NCBI RefSeq assembly: GCF_001705665.1
Contig: NZ_MDHA01000038.1
Coordinates: 1-42,886, forward strand
DNA: 42,886 nucleotides
DNA from: Thioclava sp. SK-1
GTDB lineage: Bacteria > Pseudomonadota > Alphaproteobacteria > Rhodobacterales > Rhodobacteraceae
Reading direction: 5' to 3'
Position numbers and translations under genes: made by a program. Positions 7,488 to 15,965 of this stretch are shown here, piece by piece. Under the pieces are notes generated by a model, which saw nothing but the letters and a program-made list of their open reading frames with translations, searched no databases and was not told the origin of the DNA. The stretch's first letter is position 1. Each line of letters begins with the position of its first letter.

Positions 7488-8327
7488 TTATTTGAACGCC
7501 ATTCGCAAAACGTCGATTGTGCGCTTGATCCGTTCTTGGTGACGCTGCGAGTTATGGGTCACAGACCACACTTCGCGGACGAGAAGTGGTTCACCCGATC
7601 CCGCTAGCGTCAGTTCGTTTTTGTCTACCGTCAGGAAATCTGGAAGCACTGCAATACCGCCCCTCGCCATGACTGCCGCCATTTGCAGATCGACGTCATC
7701 CACATAGCAGGCAAACTTTCCGCCAGCTATCCGGTTGAGAGCGACCTGTTGTGGCATAGCGTCCGGCACGTCGCCCTGACCGATATACCGCCACTCTTCC
7801 TCGGGAGTGTTCGCGATGTACGCGCGGTGTGCATAAAGACGAAACGCGACGGATCCGAGTTTGGAGACCGCCAGATCACCGGTCTGGGGGCGCGTCAGGC
7901 GCACCGCGATGTCGGCCTCACCACGCAGCAGAGAGGCGAATGCGATTTCACCGGCGAGTTGTATCTCCAATTTCGGGTGTGCTTTCCCGAGGGATAGGAG
8001 CGGCGCAATCAACAGGGCCTTGGCCAAAGCGGGTGGTGCGGAGATTTTAATTCTGCCGCTCATGCCCGGGCGCATCCCTGCGGCACATCTCGCCGCCAAA
8101 TGCGCCGCCTCCATCATCGGCCGGGTTGCATCGGCAAAATCGCGCCCCGCCGCAGTGAGCGCCAGTTGCCGCCCGCGCCGGTCGAACAGTGCCAGACCGG
8201 CCTCGCTTTCGAGTGCCTGTATCCGTCGGGTCACCGTGGTGCGCTCAACCCCCAGCTCACGCGCCGCGGCAGCGGTGCTTCCGGTTTCGACCAGGGCGAC
8301 GAAGAAGCGAATGTTCTCCCAATCCAT
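7488..8327 (-). CDS. LysR-family transcriptional regulator
   Basis: This is a 279-residue LysR protein. The helix-turn-helix (FVALVETGSTAAAARELGVE, then TVTRRIQALE) starts at residue 8, and the effector-binding domain begins near SGRIKISAPPALAKALL. I prefer ATG 8327 (MDWENIRFF), the canonical start of this subgroup; ATGs at 8339 and 8348 exist but overlap the promoter. It is divergent from the quinone-oxidoreductase-type gene at 8439 with only 111 bases between, so it almost certainly regulates that gene. The effector is unknown; regulators of this subgroup often respond to aromatic or electrophilic compounds acting on a neighbouring reductase. Confidence 0.9.
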   Translation of the reverse strand: MDWENIRFFVALVETGSTAAAARELGVERTTVTRRIQALESEAGLALFDRRGRQLALTAAGRDFADATRPMMEAAHLAARCAAGMRPGMSGRIKISAPPALAKALLIAPLLSLGKAHPKLEIQLAGEIAFASLLRGEADIAVRLTRPQTGDLAVSKLGSVAFRLYAHRAYIANTPEEEWRYIGQGDVPDAMPQQVALNRIAGGKFACYVDDVDLQMAAVMARGGIAVLPDFLTVDKNELTLAGSGEPLLVREVWSVTHNSQRHQERIKRTIDVLRMAFK

Positions 8328-8339
8328 CCATCTCACCAT

Positions 8340-8362
8340 ATAATGCATTTTTGCATCATTAT
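8340..8362. promoter_or_regulatory. Inverted repeat between LysR and reductase genes
   Basis: ATAATGCA (8340-8347) is separated by four T from TGCATCATTAT (8352-8362), an almost perfect inverted repeat. Directly beside it, CATTATAGTGTACATTATAC contains a repeated CATTATA and the palindrome TGTACA. This AT-rich block lies 13 bases upstream of the LysR start and is the obvious operator/promoter candidate for both genes. Confidence 0.5.
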
Positions 8363-8438
8363 AGTGTACATTATACGCATTCCAATATGCCTAGATGTCA
8401 CGAATATTCCGTCTCGTCAGAGCGGAAAAAGGTGCATC

Positions 8439-9407
8439 ATGACTCATGTCGTCGAACTATCCGCCCCAGGTGGGGTGCAAAATCTATCGTTTGTCTCGCG
8501 TGAGATCGGCACTCCTGGCCCCGGAGAAATCCGTTTGCGTCAGACTGGTGCGGGCGTGAATTTCATCGACATCTATCAACGCAAGGGGATCTATCCACTT
8601 TCCATGCCTGCTGTGCTCGGCGTGGAAGGCGCGGGTGTGGTGGAAGCCGTCGGCGAAGGTGTCACCCAATTCGCCGTGGGGGATCGTATTGGCTATGCTG
8701 GGGCTGTTGGTGGATATGCCGAAGCGCGGCTGCTGCCCGCTTGGCGCGGCGCAAAGCTGCCCCAAGATGTCTCAAGCGATCTCGCGGCCAGCAGCCTCTT
8801 GAGAGCCTGCACTGCGCATATGCTACTTCACAAGGTTCATCAGGTGACGCCGGGAACGACGATCCTGATCCATGCCGGTGCCGGGGGGCTCGCCAGCATC
8901 GTCATGCCTTGGGCCAAACGAATAGGCGCTCGGATCATGGCAACGGTGAGCACTGACGCAAAGGCGGACCTCGCTCTGGCCAATGGCGCTGACACGGTTA
9001 TCATCGGGCGAAACGCGGACATTGCAGGGGAAGCGCGAAAGTGGACCGACGGCCTAGGCGTGGATTTTACCATTGATGGCATCGGGGAGCCGACCTTCAG
9101 GGCTTCATTGGAGGCGACCGCTAAGTTTGGGACATTCGCAAGCGTCGGCCAAGCAGGCGGCCCGCTTGTCACGCTCTCTGCCAATGATCTCGGGCCACAA
9201 AGAAGCGTTGCCTTTCACATGCCAAGCGTGATGGCCTATCTCGCGGACCCTCTCCGTTATGAGAGTGTCATCCGCGCGTCGATCACCGCGCTGAGCGCCG
9301 GGCCCGAGAGAGTAGCAGGGCCGGAATTTGCACTTTCCGATGCCAGCGCCGCACAATCTTCTCTTGAGAATGGCACGACCACTGGCACGCCACTCCTCGT
9401 GATTTGA
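8439..9407 (+). CDS. Quinone oxidoreductase-type MDR enzyme (QOR family)
   Basis: This 322-residue medium-chain dehydrogenase/reductase lacks zinc. The N-terminal GroES-like domain contains NFIDIYQRKG and LGVEGAGVVEAVGEGV, hallmark phrases of NADPH:quinone reductase (Qor). The nucleotide-binding domain begins with ILIHAGAGGLASI near residue 142, a variant of the usual AAAGGVG motif with Leu for Val. No catalytic-zinc Cys/His set is present. It likely reduces quinones or alpha,beta-unsaturated carbonyls with NADPH in the cytoplasm. ATG 8439 was chosen because family homology begins at MTHVVELSAPGG; the frame is open further upstream only by chance. It is divergent from, and probably controlled by, the LysR gene at 7488-8327. 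Confidence 0.87.
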   Translation: MTHVVELSAPGGVQNLSFVSREIGTPGPGEIRLRQTGAGVNFIDIYQRKGIYPLSMPAVLGVEGAGVVEAVGEGVTQFAVGDRIGYAGAVGGYAEARLLPAWRGAKLPQDVSSDLAASSLLRACTAHMLLHKVHQVTPGTTILIHAGAGGLASIVMPWAKRIGARIMATVSTDAKADLALANGADTVIIGRNADIAGEARKWTDGLGVDFTIDGIGEPTFRASLEATAKFGTFASVGQAGGPLVTLSANDLGPQRSVAFHMPSVMAYLADPLRYESVIRASITALSAGPERVAGPEFALSDASAAQSSLENGTTTGTPLLVI

Positions 9408-9446
9408 GCAAAACGGAAAGCTGCCTTTCGCGCCTTGAAGTTAATA

Positions 9447-9570
9447 GGCAGCTTTGTCCGCACTGCCGACCTTGGCGTGCCGGACGTTGCTGCACGATGC
9501 CACGGATGGCCGGTTTGGGGAAGCTGCGCTGCAGCGGAGCCAGCTGGGCGAATGTCCGGAGAGGGCCGGA
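9447..9570 (+). repeat. Dispersed intergenic repeat, copy D
   Basis: The copy begins GGCAGCTTTGTCCGCACTGC and ends GAATGTCCGGAGAGGGCCGG. Bases 9457-9535 align without gaps to 40751-40829, the right flank of the decayed IS, at about 59 of 79 positions counted by eye. The 286-base gap it occupies (9408-9693) has no other recognisable content. Confidence 0.6.
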
Positions 9571-9693
9571 GGTGAATGGTCCATCGAACTTGATAACAAT
9601 TCCCACTGTCGTCATCATCTGGGAGTAAAGGCCGACCGGCGACCGCAAGGACCGCAAGGACCGCCGAAATGAGGCAATTTGAGTGAATGCAAA

Positions 9694-10380
9694 ATGATTA
9701 GATTTATTGGACCAGTTGCGGCTCTATGCGGGTTCTTTACCTTGCCAATCCACGCCCAAGAGATTGGAGACCTGGCCAAAGTCAATACAGAGTTGTTGAA
9801 TGTAAGGACCGGCCCCAGTTCTGATACTTCTGTTGTTGGGAGAGTCTCGCAGGGAGCAATGTTGCTAGTTGTCGAACGGCAGGGCGATTGGGTGAAGCTC
9901 TCAGACCCACTCAATCGCGGTCTTGCAGAAGGCTGGGTGAACTCACGCTTCCTTATAGTCGCGGCCCCCAGCCAGCAAATTGACACACAAAGGCCTACTG
10001 CTAAATCTGCGCCAGCTCCTCGATTCGTCCCGATACCTGATCCATTTCAGATTGCCGATGCTGATTTCGAGTGCAGCGAAAGTTACATCACCGAGGGCGG
10101 TTTTGATGAATGTGAGCTTGAAGTAGAAATTGAGGTGAATATTCCGTCGACTTTTGCGCCATATTTGAGGGACTATGTCGACGTTACCTGTGTGGCAGAG
10201 ATTTCGTACCGGACCAATGATTCCTATTTCGAGCAATCCGAGCGAGAGAGTGAAAGCACAAGCCTTTATCTTTATTCGGGCACCGCTAGCGGAACCCTCG
10301 AAATCGACTTTGATTTTGGATACACCTTTGAACCTGTGATTTCAGCTAAGGTTGAATCACTCGAGTGTCGTCCCGATTGA
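9694..10380 (+). CDS. Secreted protein with bacterial SH3 domain
   Basis: This 228-residue protein starts with a Sec signal peptide (MIRFIGPVAALCGFFTLPIHA, cut probably after HAQ). An SH3b domain spans residues about 25-85, shown by VNTELLNVRTGPSSDTSVVG and GDWVKLS ... GWVNSRFL. SH3b domains bind peptidoglycan or peptides in the cell envelope. The C-terminal half is acidic and beta-rich, with spaced cysteines (FECSES, FDECELE, VTCVAE, LECRPD) that could form two disulfides; I do not recognise it. I start at ATG 9694; a TTG at 9679 would add five residues. GC content is clearly lower than in neighbours and the gene is bracketed by repeat copies, suggesting acquisition by transfer. Confidence 0.78.
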   Translation: MIRFIGPVAALCGFFTLPIHAQEIGDLAKVNTELLNVRTGPSSDTSVVGRVSQGAMLLVVERQGDWVKLSDPLNRGLAEGWVNSRFLIVAAPSQQIDTQRPTAKSAPAPRFVPIPDPFQIADADFECSESYITEGGFDECELEVEIEVNIPSTFAPYLRDYVDVTCVAEISYRTNDSYFEQSERESESTSLYLYSGTASGTLEIDFDFGYTFEPVISAKVESLECRPD

Positions 10381-10484
10381 GATTGCTACAAGTTCTGACG
10401 ACTTTTCCATTCACCTACTTGGCAGATGCAGCCAATGTCGGCAAAGCAGGCTGCAACCACCGCATCTCGATCTGTGGCCGGACG

Positions 10485-10600
10485 GCGGCTTTGGGCCGGA
10501 AGCGTAGTACGGTGCTGACCGCCTGGGTCACGCGCCCGCCGCAGCGCCGAATGACCGGTTCGAGCCCAAAGCGCTCATGCCGATGCTGCAGCCTCGCTGC
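10485..10600 (+). repeat. Dispersed intergenic repeat, copy C
   Basis: GGACGGCGGCTTTGGGCCGG (10483-10502) and GAATGACCGGTTCGAGCCCA (10549-10568), followed by GATGCTGCAG, match copy A and module 3 of copy B. The rest of the gap 10381-10729 shows no gene. Confidence 0.6.
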
Positions 10601-10729
10601 GGATGCATTCGCCCGCTGTCCGCGCTAATCCTCACACGCGTGGCATGGCCTCTGTTGCTCGAAGGGCGCGCCTTGAGATGCGCTCCATCCGACAGTCAAG
10701 AATAGCAGACCAAGTCAGCCAACGCAGGC

Positions 10730-11455
10730 TCACGGCAGGGGCTTTTGCTGCGCAGTCCGCTCTGCCGGAATGATGGAGGACACGGCAGGCAGCGGTTGCG
10801 ATACGTCATCCTCGAGGTCGAGAAAGAGGCTCAGGCCACCTGCCGCAGACGTATCGGTCGCGCTCAGCAGCGCGCGGTACTTTGGGCTGCCCTCGGGGAC
10901 GTTGGCCTGCACCTGCAACTGCGATGTCGCCGCGCCGAGCGCCTCGCGTAGGCGCGCATCGCTCTCGAGCAGTTCGGCCAGCGCTGCATGGGCCAGCGCC
11001 AGAACGCGGTTCGCGGCCCATGACGGAGCGAAGATCGCCTGCGTGTCGGGCAGGATCGGGGTCTTGTCGAGCGAGAGGAACCGCGCGCCTTCGGGCCTAT
11101 GCGACAGCTCGGTCTCGTAGCGGATGATGGCACCCTGAACGCCTGTCGGGCGCACCGCCTGATAGGCCACCAGCATGTTCAACCGTGACTGTCCCCGCGG
11201 GGCGGGTTCGAATGTCGCGTGCAGGATGTGGTGCGCACTGCGCTCGCCCGGCACCGTGGCAAACCATGTGGCAAGGCTGTCGCGGTCGTCGGCGAACAGA
11301 TGGCGACCTTGGTGACCGCTTAGGCTGACCTGCGGATCGAAGATTTCGAGATGCGGCGCGAGGGCGCTGCCCGGTGCTTCGAAGAAGGCGAACCAGCGGT
11401 AGGCAAGATGCAGGGCGTCATGCTGCGAGCGCAGCTGATCGGAGGAGAGTGTCAT
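10730..11455 (-). CDS. NTF2/SnoaL-like protein, last gene of LLM operon
   Basis: This 241-residue protein has no signal peptide. Its first 130 residues have the layout of an NTF2/SnoaL-like domain: a leading helix (LHLAYRWFAFFEAPG), then LEIFDPQVSLSG, a loop, and long strands with HHILHATFEPAP and RLNMLVAYQAVR. The C-terminal 100 residues are an Ala/Leu helix followed by a linker and are not recognisable. It is the last gene of a four-gene minus-strand unit (LLM enzyme, tandem SnoaL protein, LLM enzyme, this protein), 79 bases after the LLM gene. NTF2-fold proteins either catalyse small hydrolytic or isomerase steps or merely bind ligands; none can be assigned here. The fold assignment is tentative. 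Confidence 0.6.
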   Translation of the reverse strand: MTLSSDQLRSQHDALHLAYRWFAFFEAPGSALAPHLEIFDPQVSLSGHQGRHLFADDRDSLATWFATVPGERSAHHILHATFEPAPRGQSRLNMLVAYQAVRPTGVQGAIIRYETELSHRPEGARFLSLDKTPILPDTQAIFAPSWAANRVLALAHAALAELLESDARLREALGAATSQLQVQANVPEGSPKYRALLSATDTSAAGGLSLFLDLEDDVSQPLPAVSSIIPAERTAQQKPLP

Positions 11456-11534
11456 ACCGGCCCCTTAGAATTGGAGGTCGCCCAGGCCAGCGACGGGCCG
11501 GGGCATGTGTTTCTGGGGCGTCACGCCCCGAGGA

Positions 11535-12554
11535 TCAGGCGGGGATTGCCTGCGGGGTGACCTCCAGCGCCTGCGCGAGGCTGGTCAGGGCGGTCTGACG
11601 CGCGGCTTCACCGGGCATCATCAGGTTCACCATGACCTCGTCGGTGCCATAGGCCCGGCCCAGCTCTTGCAGCTGCGATGCGACGCTGTCCGCCGTGCCG
11701 TAGATCAGGCGGCCTTCGTTGCGCTGACGCACCATCCGTTCCTGAACACTCCAGTCGTGTGTGCGCGTGGTCGCAAGCGACGGAAGCCGGTCGAAGGGCC
11801 GCGCGCTTTCGGCATGCGACAGCCACAGGTGGAAGGTGTCGGCGAAGGCCTCCGCCTCGGCCTCGGTTTCGCCCACGGCGGCAAAGACCGCGACGACGAC
11901 GGAGGGCTTGTCGCCGAAGACGGTGGGCTGGAACGCCGCGCGGTAGGCGGCAGCCGCTTCAGTGCCCTGCGGGCCTGGGTTGATGAAATGCGCAAAGGTA
12001 AAGCCAAGCCCGGCCTGCGCCGCGACCCCTGCCGTAGAGCCGGAGGCCCCCAGCACGAAGGTCTGCGGGATGCGGGCGGTGCGCGGCAGGGCGCGCAGCC
12101 CGGCATGACGGCTTTGGGTGGGATGCTGCCCGCTCAGGAAGCCCAGCAGGTCGCCCAGCTTCTGGCCATAGGGAAGTTGGCTGGTCTTCTCTTCGTTGAG
12201 CGCGGCGTTGACCCGTTGATCCGCGCCCGGAGCACGCCCCAGCCCAAGGTCGATCCGGTCCGGGAACATGCCTTCCAGAAGCTGGAAATTCCCGGCAATC
12301 TTGTAGCTGCTGTGATTGGGCAGCAGCACACCGCCCGAGCCGAGGCGGATCGTCTCGGTGCCGGCGGCGGTGCGTGCCATCATCAGTTCGGGCGCGCTGC
12401 TGACCATGGCGGGCATGCCGTGGTGCTCAGAAAACCAGTAGCGATGAAGTCCGGTGGCATCGGCGGTTTGTGCAAGGTGCAGCGAGGCGGCGAGTGCGTC
12501 CTGCGCCTCAAGGCCTTCATCGACGGGGACGTAGTCAAGGATGCTCAGTCGCAT
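11535..12554 (-). CDS. LLM-class (luciferase-like) flavin oxidoreductase
   Basis: This 339-residue TIM-barrel enzyme of the bacterial luciferase superfamily uses FMNH2 or F420H2 from a partner reductase to oxidise small organic substrates. Visible family signatures are MRLSILDYVPVDEG at the start, the HRYWFSEHHGMP stretch near residue 45, IRLGSGGVLLPNHSS near 80, and the RIDLGLGRAPG motif near 115, all typical of the MsnO8/YhbW-like subgroup. ATG 12554 was chosen; it has AAAGGATA as a ribosome-binding site seven bases upstream, whereas the frame's earlier ATG at 12620 has none. It is third in the minus-strand unit, between two SnoaL-like genes. Substrate unknown. Confidence 0.9.
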   Translation of the reverse strand: MRLSILDYVPVDEGLEAQDALAASLHLAQTADATGLHRYWFSEHHGMPAMVSSAPELMMARTAAGTETIRLGSGGVLLPNHSSYKIAGNFQLLEGMFPDRIDLGLGRAPGADQRVNAALNEEKTSQLPYGQKLGDLLGFLSGQHPTQSRHAGLRALPRTARIPQTFVLGASGSTAGVAAQAGLGFTFAHFINPGPQGTEAAAAYRAAFQPTVFGDKPSVVVAVFAAVGETEAEAEAFADTFHLWLSHAESARPFDRLPSLATTRTHDWSVQERMVRQRNEGRLIYGTADSVASQLQELGRAYGTDEVMVNLMMPGEAARQTALTSLAQALEVTPQAIPA

Positions 12555-12629
12555 GGGATATCCTTTTGACAAGAGTGGGTTGCCCGCGCGGCGAGGGCGG
12601 TGGCGGGACAGGTTGATCAACCGGGCCGA

Positions 12630-13610
12630 TCAGGCGGTGCTGTGGCCGATGTCGAAGTCGGGAATGGTGTCGATGTCGAACCAGCCGGGGCGATAATCCG
12701 TCCAGCAGAAACGCCACTGGCCGTCCTCTTCGCGCCGCGCGCGCAGCTGGTAATGCGCGCCGTAGAGCGGCTTGCCCTGCGGGGTCATCGTTTGTTCGGG
12801 CACGATCCGGCCGACGATGGCATTGGCGTGTCGCCCATCGGGATCGGCCTCGACCCGGACGAGGTCGGCGAAGTGCTGCATCCACGGCCAGTGGTGCCGG
12901 AAGCTGCGCAACTGTCCGATCACCGCATCGCGCCCTGCGTACTGGCCCATCGGGGCAAATCCACCCGCGATATCCGCCGTGTAGCTGCCGATGAGCAGGG
13001 TGATGTCGCCCTGGTCGATGGCAAAGGAATAGCGGCTGTAAAGCTCTGAGATCGCCGCGAAGAGATCGCTCGGGGGCGTGCCGATGGGTTGCAGGGCCCA
13101 AGGCGAATGCAATTCGCTCACAAGAACTGGCGGCGGGTCGCCCACCTGCCAGCCCGCATCGCCGGGTGGCAAAAGCCAGTGCGAGGCAAGCCGTTCGGTG
13201 CCGCGCATCCAGCTGCTGGAGACCCTGACATGGCTCACCTGCCAGCAGTCGTCGGCGCGTGTCGCGCGCAGAACCACGGTCGCGCCGAAGAGCAGCGCCT
13301 GCGCGGCATCGCTTTGGTTCTGCAACAGCCCATAGACATAGAAGCTGGCCACACCCTCATCGCCACGGGTGGCGGCGTAGCGGTTGCTGGTGCGGATGGT
13401 ACAGGCGCCTTGCCGACCATCCGCGGCAAGCGCGTTCTGGATGTCCTGCGCACCGCCGAGCTGCCCGTGCAGGTTGCTGTCGAGCCGGGCCTCGGGGGCC
13501 AGCCAAGAGGGCGCGCCCGAGCTTTCGCCGGACCATTGGGCCGCAAGCCTGTCGATCAGCGCCAGAAGCGCTGCGCGGTCCTGTTCGGGACCTTGATGTT
13601 CATGTGTCAT
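12630..13610 (-). CDS. Protein with two SnoaL/NTF2-like domains
   Basis: At 326 residues this is twice the usual SnoaL length, and both halves show the pattern. Domain 1 (residues about 10-150) has LLALIDRLAAQWSG and, near its end, CWQVSHVRVSSSW. Domain 2 (about 185-320) has FAAISELYSRYSFAIDQGD, then SYTADIAGGFAPMGQYAGRD, HFADLVRVEAD and WRFCWTDYRPGWFD. The second half is the clearer SnoaL_4-type domain. Its stop is 75 bases before the next LLM gene, and the LLM gene upstream ends three bases before its start, so the genes are tightly coupled. It may bind or isomerise a product of the LLM enzymes. No charged catalytic pair could be assigned with confidence. Confidence 0.75.
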   Translation of the reverse strand: MTHEHQGPEQDRAALLALIDRLAAQWSGESSGAPSWLAPEARLDSNLHGQLGGAQDIQNALAADGRQGACTIRTSNRYAATRGDEGVASFYVYGLLQNQSDAAQALLFGATVVLRATRADDCWQVSHVRVSSSWMRGTERLASHWLLPPGDAGWQVGDPPPVLVSELHSPWALQPIGTPPSDLFAAISELYSRYSFAIDQGDITLLIGSYTADIAGGFAPMGQYAGRDAVIGQLRSFRHHWPWMQHFADLVRVEADPDGRHANAIVGRIVPEQTMTPQGKPLYGAHYQLRARREEDGQWRFCWTDYRPGWFDIDTIPDFDIGHSTA

Positions 13611-13613
13611 TTG

Positions 13614-14693
13614 TCACCTTTTGCGGGAAAGACGGGCAAGCGCAGGCAGGATGTGCGCGCCCATTTCGTCGATGATGCGTTCGGCAGGGCGCCGCGACGG
13701 GCGCAGGTTGAACGCCACATGTTTCACGCCCTGCGCCGCCTGCTGCTGCAACCGCGCCAGCAACGCCTTGCGCCCGATGCGAAGCACATTGTGGTCGCGC
13801 CGCGGCGGAGCATCGGGGTTTCGGTCGAGGTCGAGGAAGGTCGAATAGCCATAGGGCGGCGGGCGCCGCTTGCCGGAGGCTGCCTTCAGATCGTTCAGGA
13901 TCTTCGCGACCGATTTCGGATCATCCACCGTCCAGATCCAGGCATCGGCGTTCTTCGCGATCCAAGGCACCGTCTGCCCGACGCGTCCGACCGCGATCAT
14001 CGGCAGTCGGCCCTCTTTCGGTTTGGGCAGCAGGTCGAGATCCCCCGACAGCGTCCCGAAACCTTGGGTTTTGCCGCGCGGGAAGGCCTCGCCGTGAAGT
14101 TTGCGGATCAGCCTAAACGCCTCGCGGAACCGGTCGGCGCGCCTGTCGAAACGGACGCCGAAGGCCGGGTACTCCATCGGACGGTCGCCCGACGATAGGC
14201 CGAGGATGAACCGGCCCTGCGTCAGCATGTCGATGGTGGCGGACTGTTTCGCCACTGCGATCGGCTCGCGCAGCGGCAGCACGATGCCTGCGGTGCCTAT
14301 GGTGATCCTCCGCGTCTGCGCGGCAAGAAACCCGGCGTAGACCAGCGGGTCCATGATCTGCGCCGCATCGCCGAACTCCGGATCGAAGAAGGGCACGTCG
14401 CGCAGCCAGATGCTGGCAAACCCCGCCTCTTCGGCGCGCCGCGCGGCGGCGTGGCCTTCCAGCGTCGGCACGGGGCCTTCGGCATAGGCTTCGAGCGGCG
14501 TAATCAGGCCGACCGTCATACCTTGCGCGCCGAAAACGGCATCGAGGGGATCGGGCCATTGATCCTCCTGCAAAGGATCGAAGCGGGGGTGTCGGGGCAC
14601 GGGATCGGTCCTTGCTGGTCTTGGCGTGGGCGGGTCGTTGCAGCGGTCTTGCCTGAGACGGCCGCCCAACGGTGTTGCGTTGAGCCCGAACAT
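13614..14693 (-). CDS. LLM-class oxidoreductase, BA3436-like subgroup
   Basis: This 359-residue luciferase-superfamily flavoenzyme is distinct from the one at 11535-12554. Recognisable segments are MTVGLITPLEAY followed by GPVPTLEGH, then AEEAGFASIWLRDVPFFDP, ITIGTAGIVLPLREP, the FILGLSSGDRPMEYPAFG stretch and PMIAVGRVGQTVPWIAKNAD. These match the subgroup I know as luciferase-type oxidoreductase BA3436. ATG 14693 has a GAGACGGGA site before it; homology begins near residue 35. It is the first gene of the four-gene unit and lies 171 bases downstream of the LysR gene on the same strand. A flavin reductase partner is not encoded here unless one of the MDR or OYE enzymes supplies it. Confidence 0.87.
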   Translation of the reverse strand: MFGLNATPLGGRLRQDRCNDPPTPRPARTDPVPRHPRFDPLQEDQWPDPLDAVFGAQGMTVGLITPLEAYAEGPVPTLEGHAAARRAEEAGFASIWLRDVPFFDPEFGDAAQIMDPLVYAGFLAAQTRRITIGTAGIVLPLREPIAVAKQSATIDMLTQGRFILGLSSGDRPMEYPAFGVRFDRRADRFREAFRLIRKLHGEAFPRGKTQGFGTLSGDLDLLPKPKEGRLPMIAVGRVGQTVPWIAKNADAWIWTVDDPKSVAKILNDLKAASGKRRPPPYGYSTFLDLDRNPDAPPRRDHNVLRIGRKALLARLQQQAAQGVKHVAFNLRPSRRPAERIIDEMGAHILPALARLSRKR

Positions 14694-14864
14694 ATTCCCG
14701 TCTCAGAAATCTATAACCCCGAGGTTTTTCCGATCAGTCGATCCTATGGTTCCGCAATTGTAGGGCGCAGACCCCGCCAGATGCAGGCCCCGTCAGGTCA
14801 GCCACCGGTTGAACGAAGGCTTTTGCGGCACCGGCGGGGCGTCTTCACGCAAGGCGCAGCGCTG

Positions 14865-15791
14865 TTAGAGCCAGTAGCCGGCCTCTTTCTTGGCCGCGTC
14901 GGCAACCAGCGCGTCGATGAGCGCACGCTGGCCGGGCTTGAGGTAGCGCGAGCGTGGCCAGACCGCGTGGATCGGCATTTCGGCGCCGGAGGCATCGTCC
15001 AGCACCGTGACCAGCTCCCCTGACGCCAGTGCGTCACTCACCAGCCACGTCGGCAGCTGCGACAGGCCCGCCCCAGCAAGCGTCGCCTCCAGCATGGCAT
15101 CGCCGTCGCTGAATTCGTGCCGGGCGCGGATGGTTTGCGTGATGACGGACCCGTCCGGCTGGCGCAGAAGCCACGAGGGCGGCACACCGTCCCGACGACT
15201 GCCGATGATGCAGTCATGCTCGGTCAGGGCCGCCGGGGTGGCCGGGGTGCCATGCTTGGTGAGGTAGGCGGGGCTGGCGCAGATGACCAGTCGCTGACGG
15301 CCCAGCCTGCGGGCGACCAGATCGGCATCGTCGCTCAGCGCGCCGATCCGCACGACAAGGTCCACCCCTTCGTCGATCAGGTTCACCCGCCGTTCGGTAA
15401 AGCTGACGGCAAGGTCGAGCGCCGGGTGCTCGTCCGCCAGCCGGGTCAGCACCGGCATCACGTGACGCCGCCCGAAGGCCGCCGGCAGATGGATGCTCAG
15501 CCGCCCCGACACCTGCCCGCTGCCCTCGGTCACCGAATGCTCCAGCCCCTGAACATCGCTCAGGATCGCCACCCAGCCATCGAAGTATCGCTGCCCCTCC
15601 GGCGTCAGCGACAGCCGGCGGGTGGTCCGGTGTAGCAGCTTCGTGCCAAGCCGCGCCTCGAGACGGCTGACGCTTTTGCCCACGGCAGAGCCGGTCAGCC
15701 CAAGCCGCGCACCGGCCGCGGTGAAGGAGCCGTTGCGTATGGTTTCGACGAACTCGCGCGCGCCGGAGAAGGGATCATCGTGCTCAGGCAT
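14865..15791 (-). CDS. LysR-family transcriptional regulator
   Basis: This 308-residue protein starts at MPEHDDPFSGAREFVETIRN (ATG 15791). Its helix-turn-helix (FTAAGARLGLTGSAVGKSVS) and the LHRTTRRLSLTPEGQRYF wing are typical of the DsdC/AaeR-like subgroup common in proteobacteria. The effector domain runs from SGRLSIHLPAAFGRRHV to the C-terminus. An ATG at 15884 would add 31 unrelated residues and cross into the region upstream of the Old Yellow Enzyme gene. It is divergent from that gene (175 bases apart) and upstream of the LLM operon on its own strand, so it may govern both arms of the flavin-enzyme cluster. Confidence 0.9.
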   Translation of the reverse strand: MPEHDDPFSGAREFVETIRNGSFTAAGARLGLTGSAVGKSVSRLEARLGTKLLHRTTRRLSLTPEGQRYFDGWVAILSDVQGLEHSVTEGSGQVSGRLSIHLPAAFGRRHVMPVLTRLADEHPALDLAVSFTERRVNLIDEGVDLVVRIGALSDDADLVARRLGRQRLVICASPAYLTKHGTPATPAALTEHDCIIGSRRDGVPPSWLLRQPDGSVITQTIRARHEFSDGDAMLEATLAGAGLSQLPTWLVSDALASGELVTVLDDASGAEMPIHAVWPRSRYLKPGQRALIDALVADAAKKEAGYWL

Positions 15792-15965
15792 TGCGGAACC
15801 TTGGGACGGAATGACTGGAACGGCGACCATATTATATTCCACGACAGGATCAATAGATTGGCGGTCAGAAAGGAAGGCCCCCAAGCCCCTGAGCAGCCGC
15901 TGGCCATGAAATCAGGGCGCAGCAATCTTCCTGCCAACTGCTTATACTCCTTCGAGGACTCACCC

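Noticed and set aside
11505-12569. Plus-strand open frame of 354 codons
   Set aside because: Antisense shadow of the LLM oxidoreductase gene; no domain or ribosome-binding site.
13089-14198. Plus-strand open frame of 369 codons
   Set aside because: Antisense to the tandem SnoaL and LLM genes; composition typical of a shadow frame.
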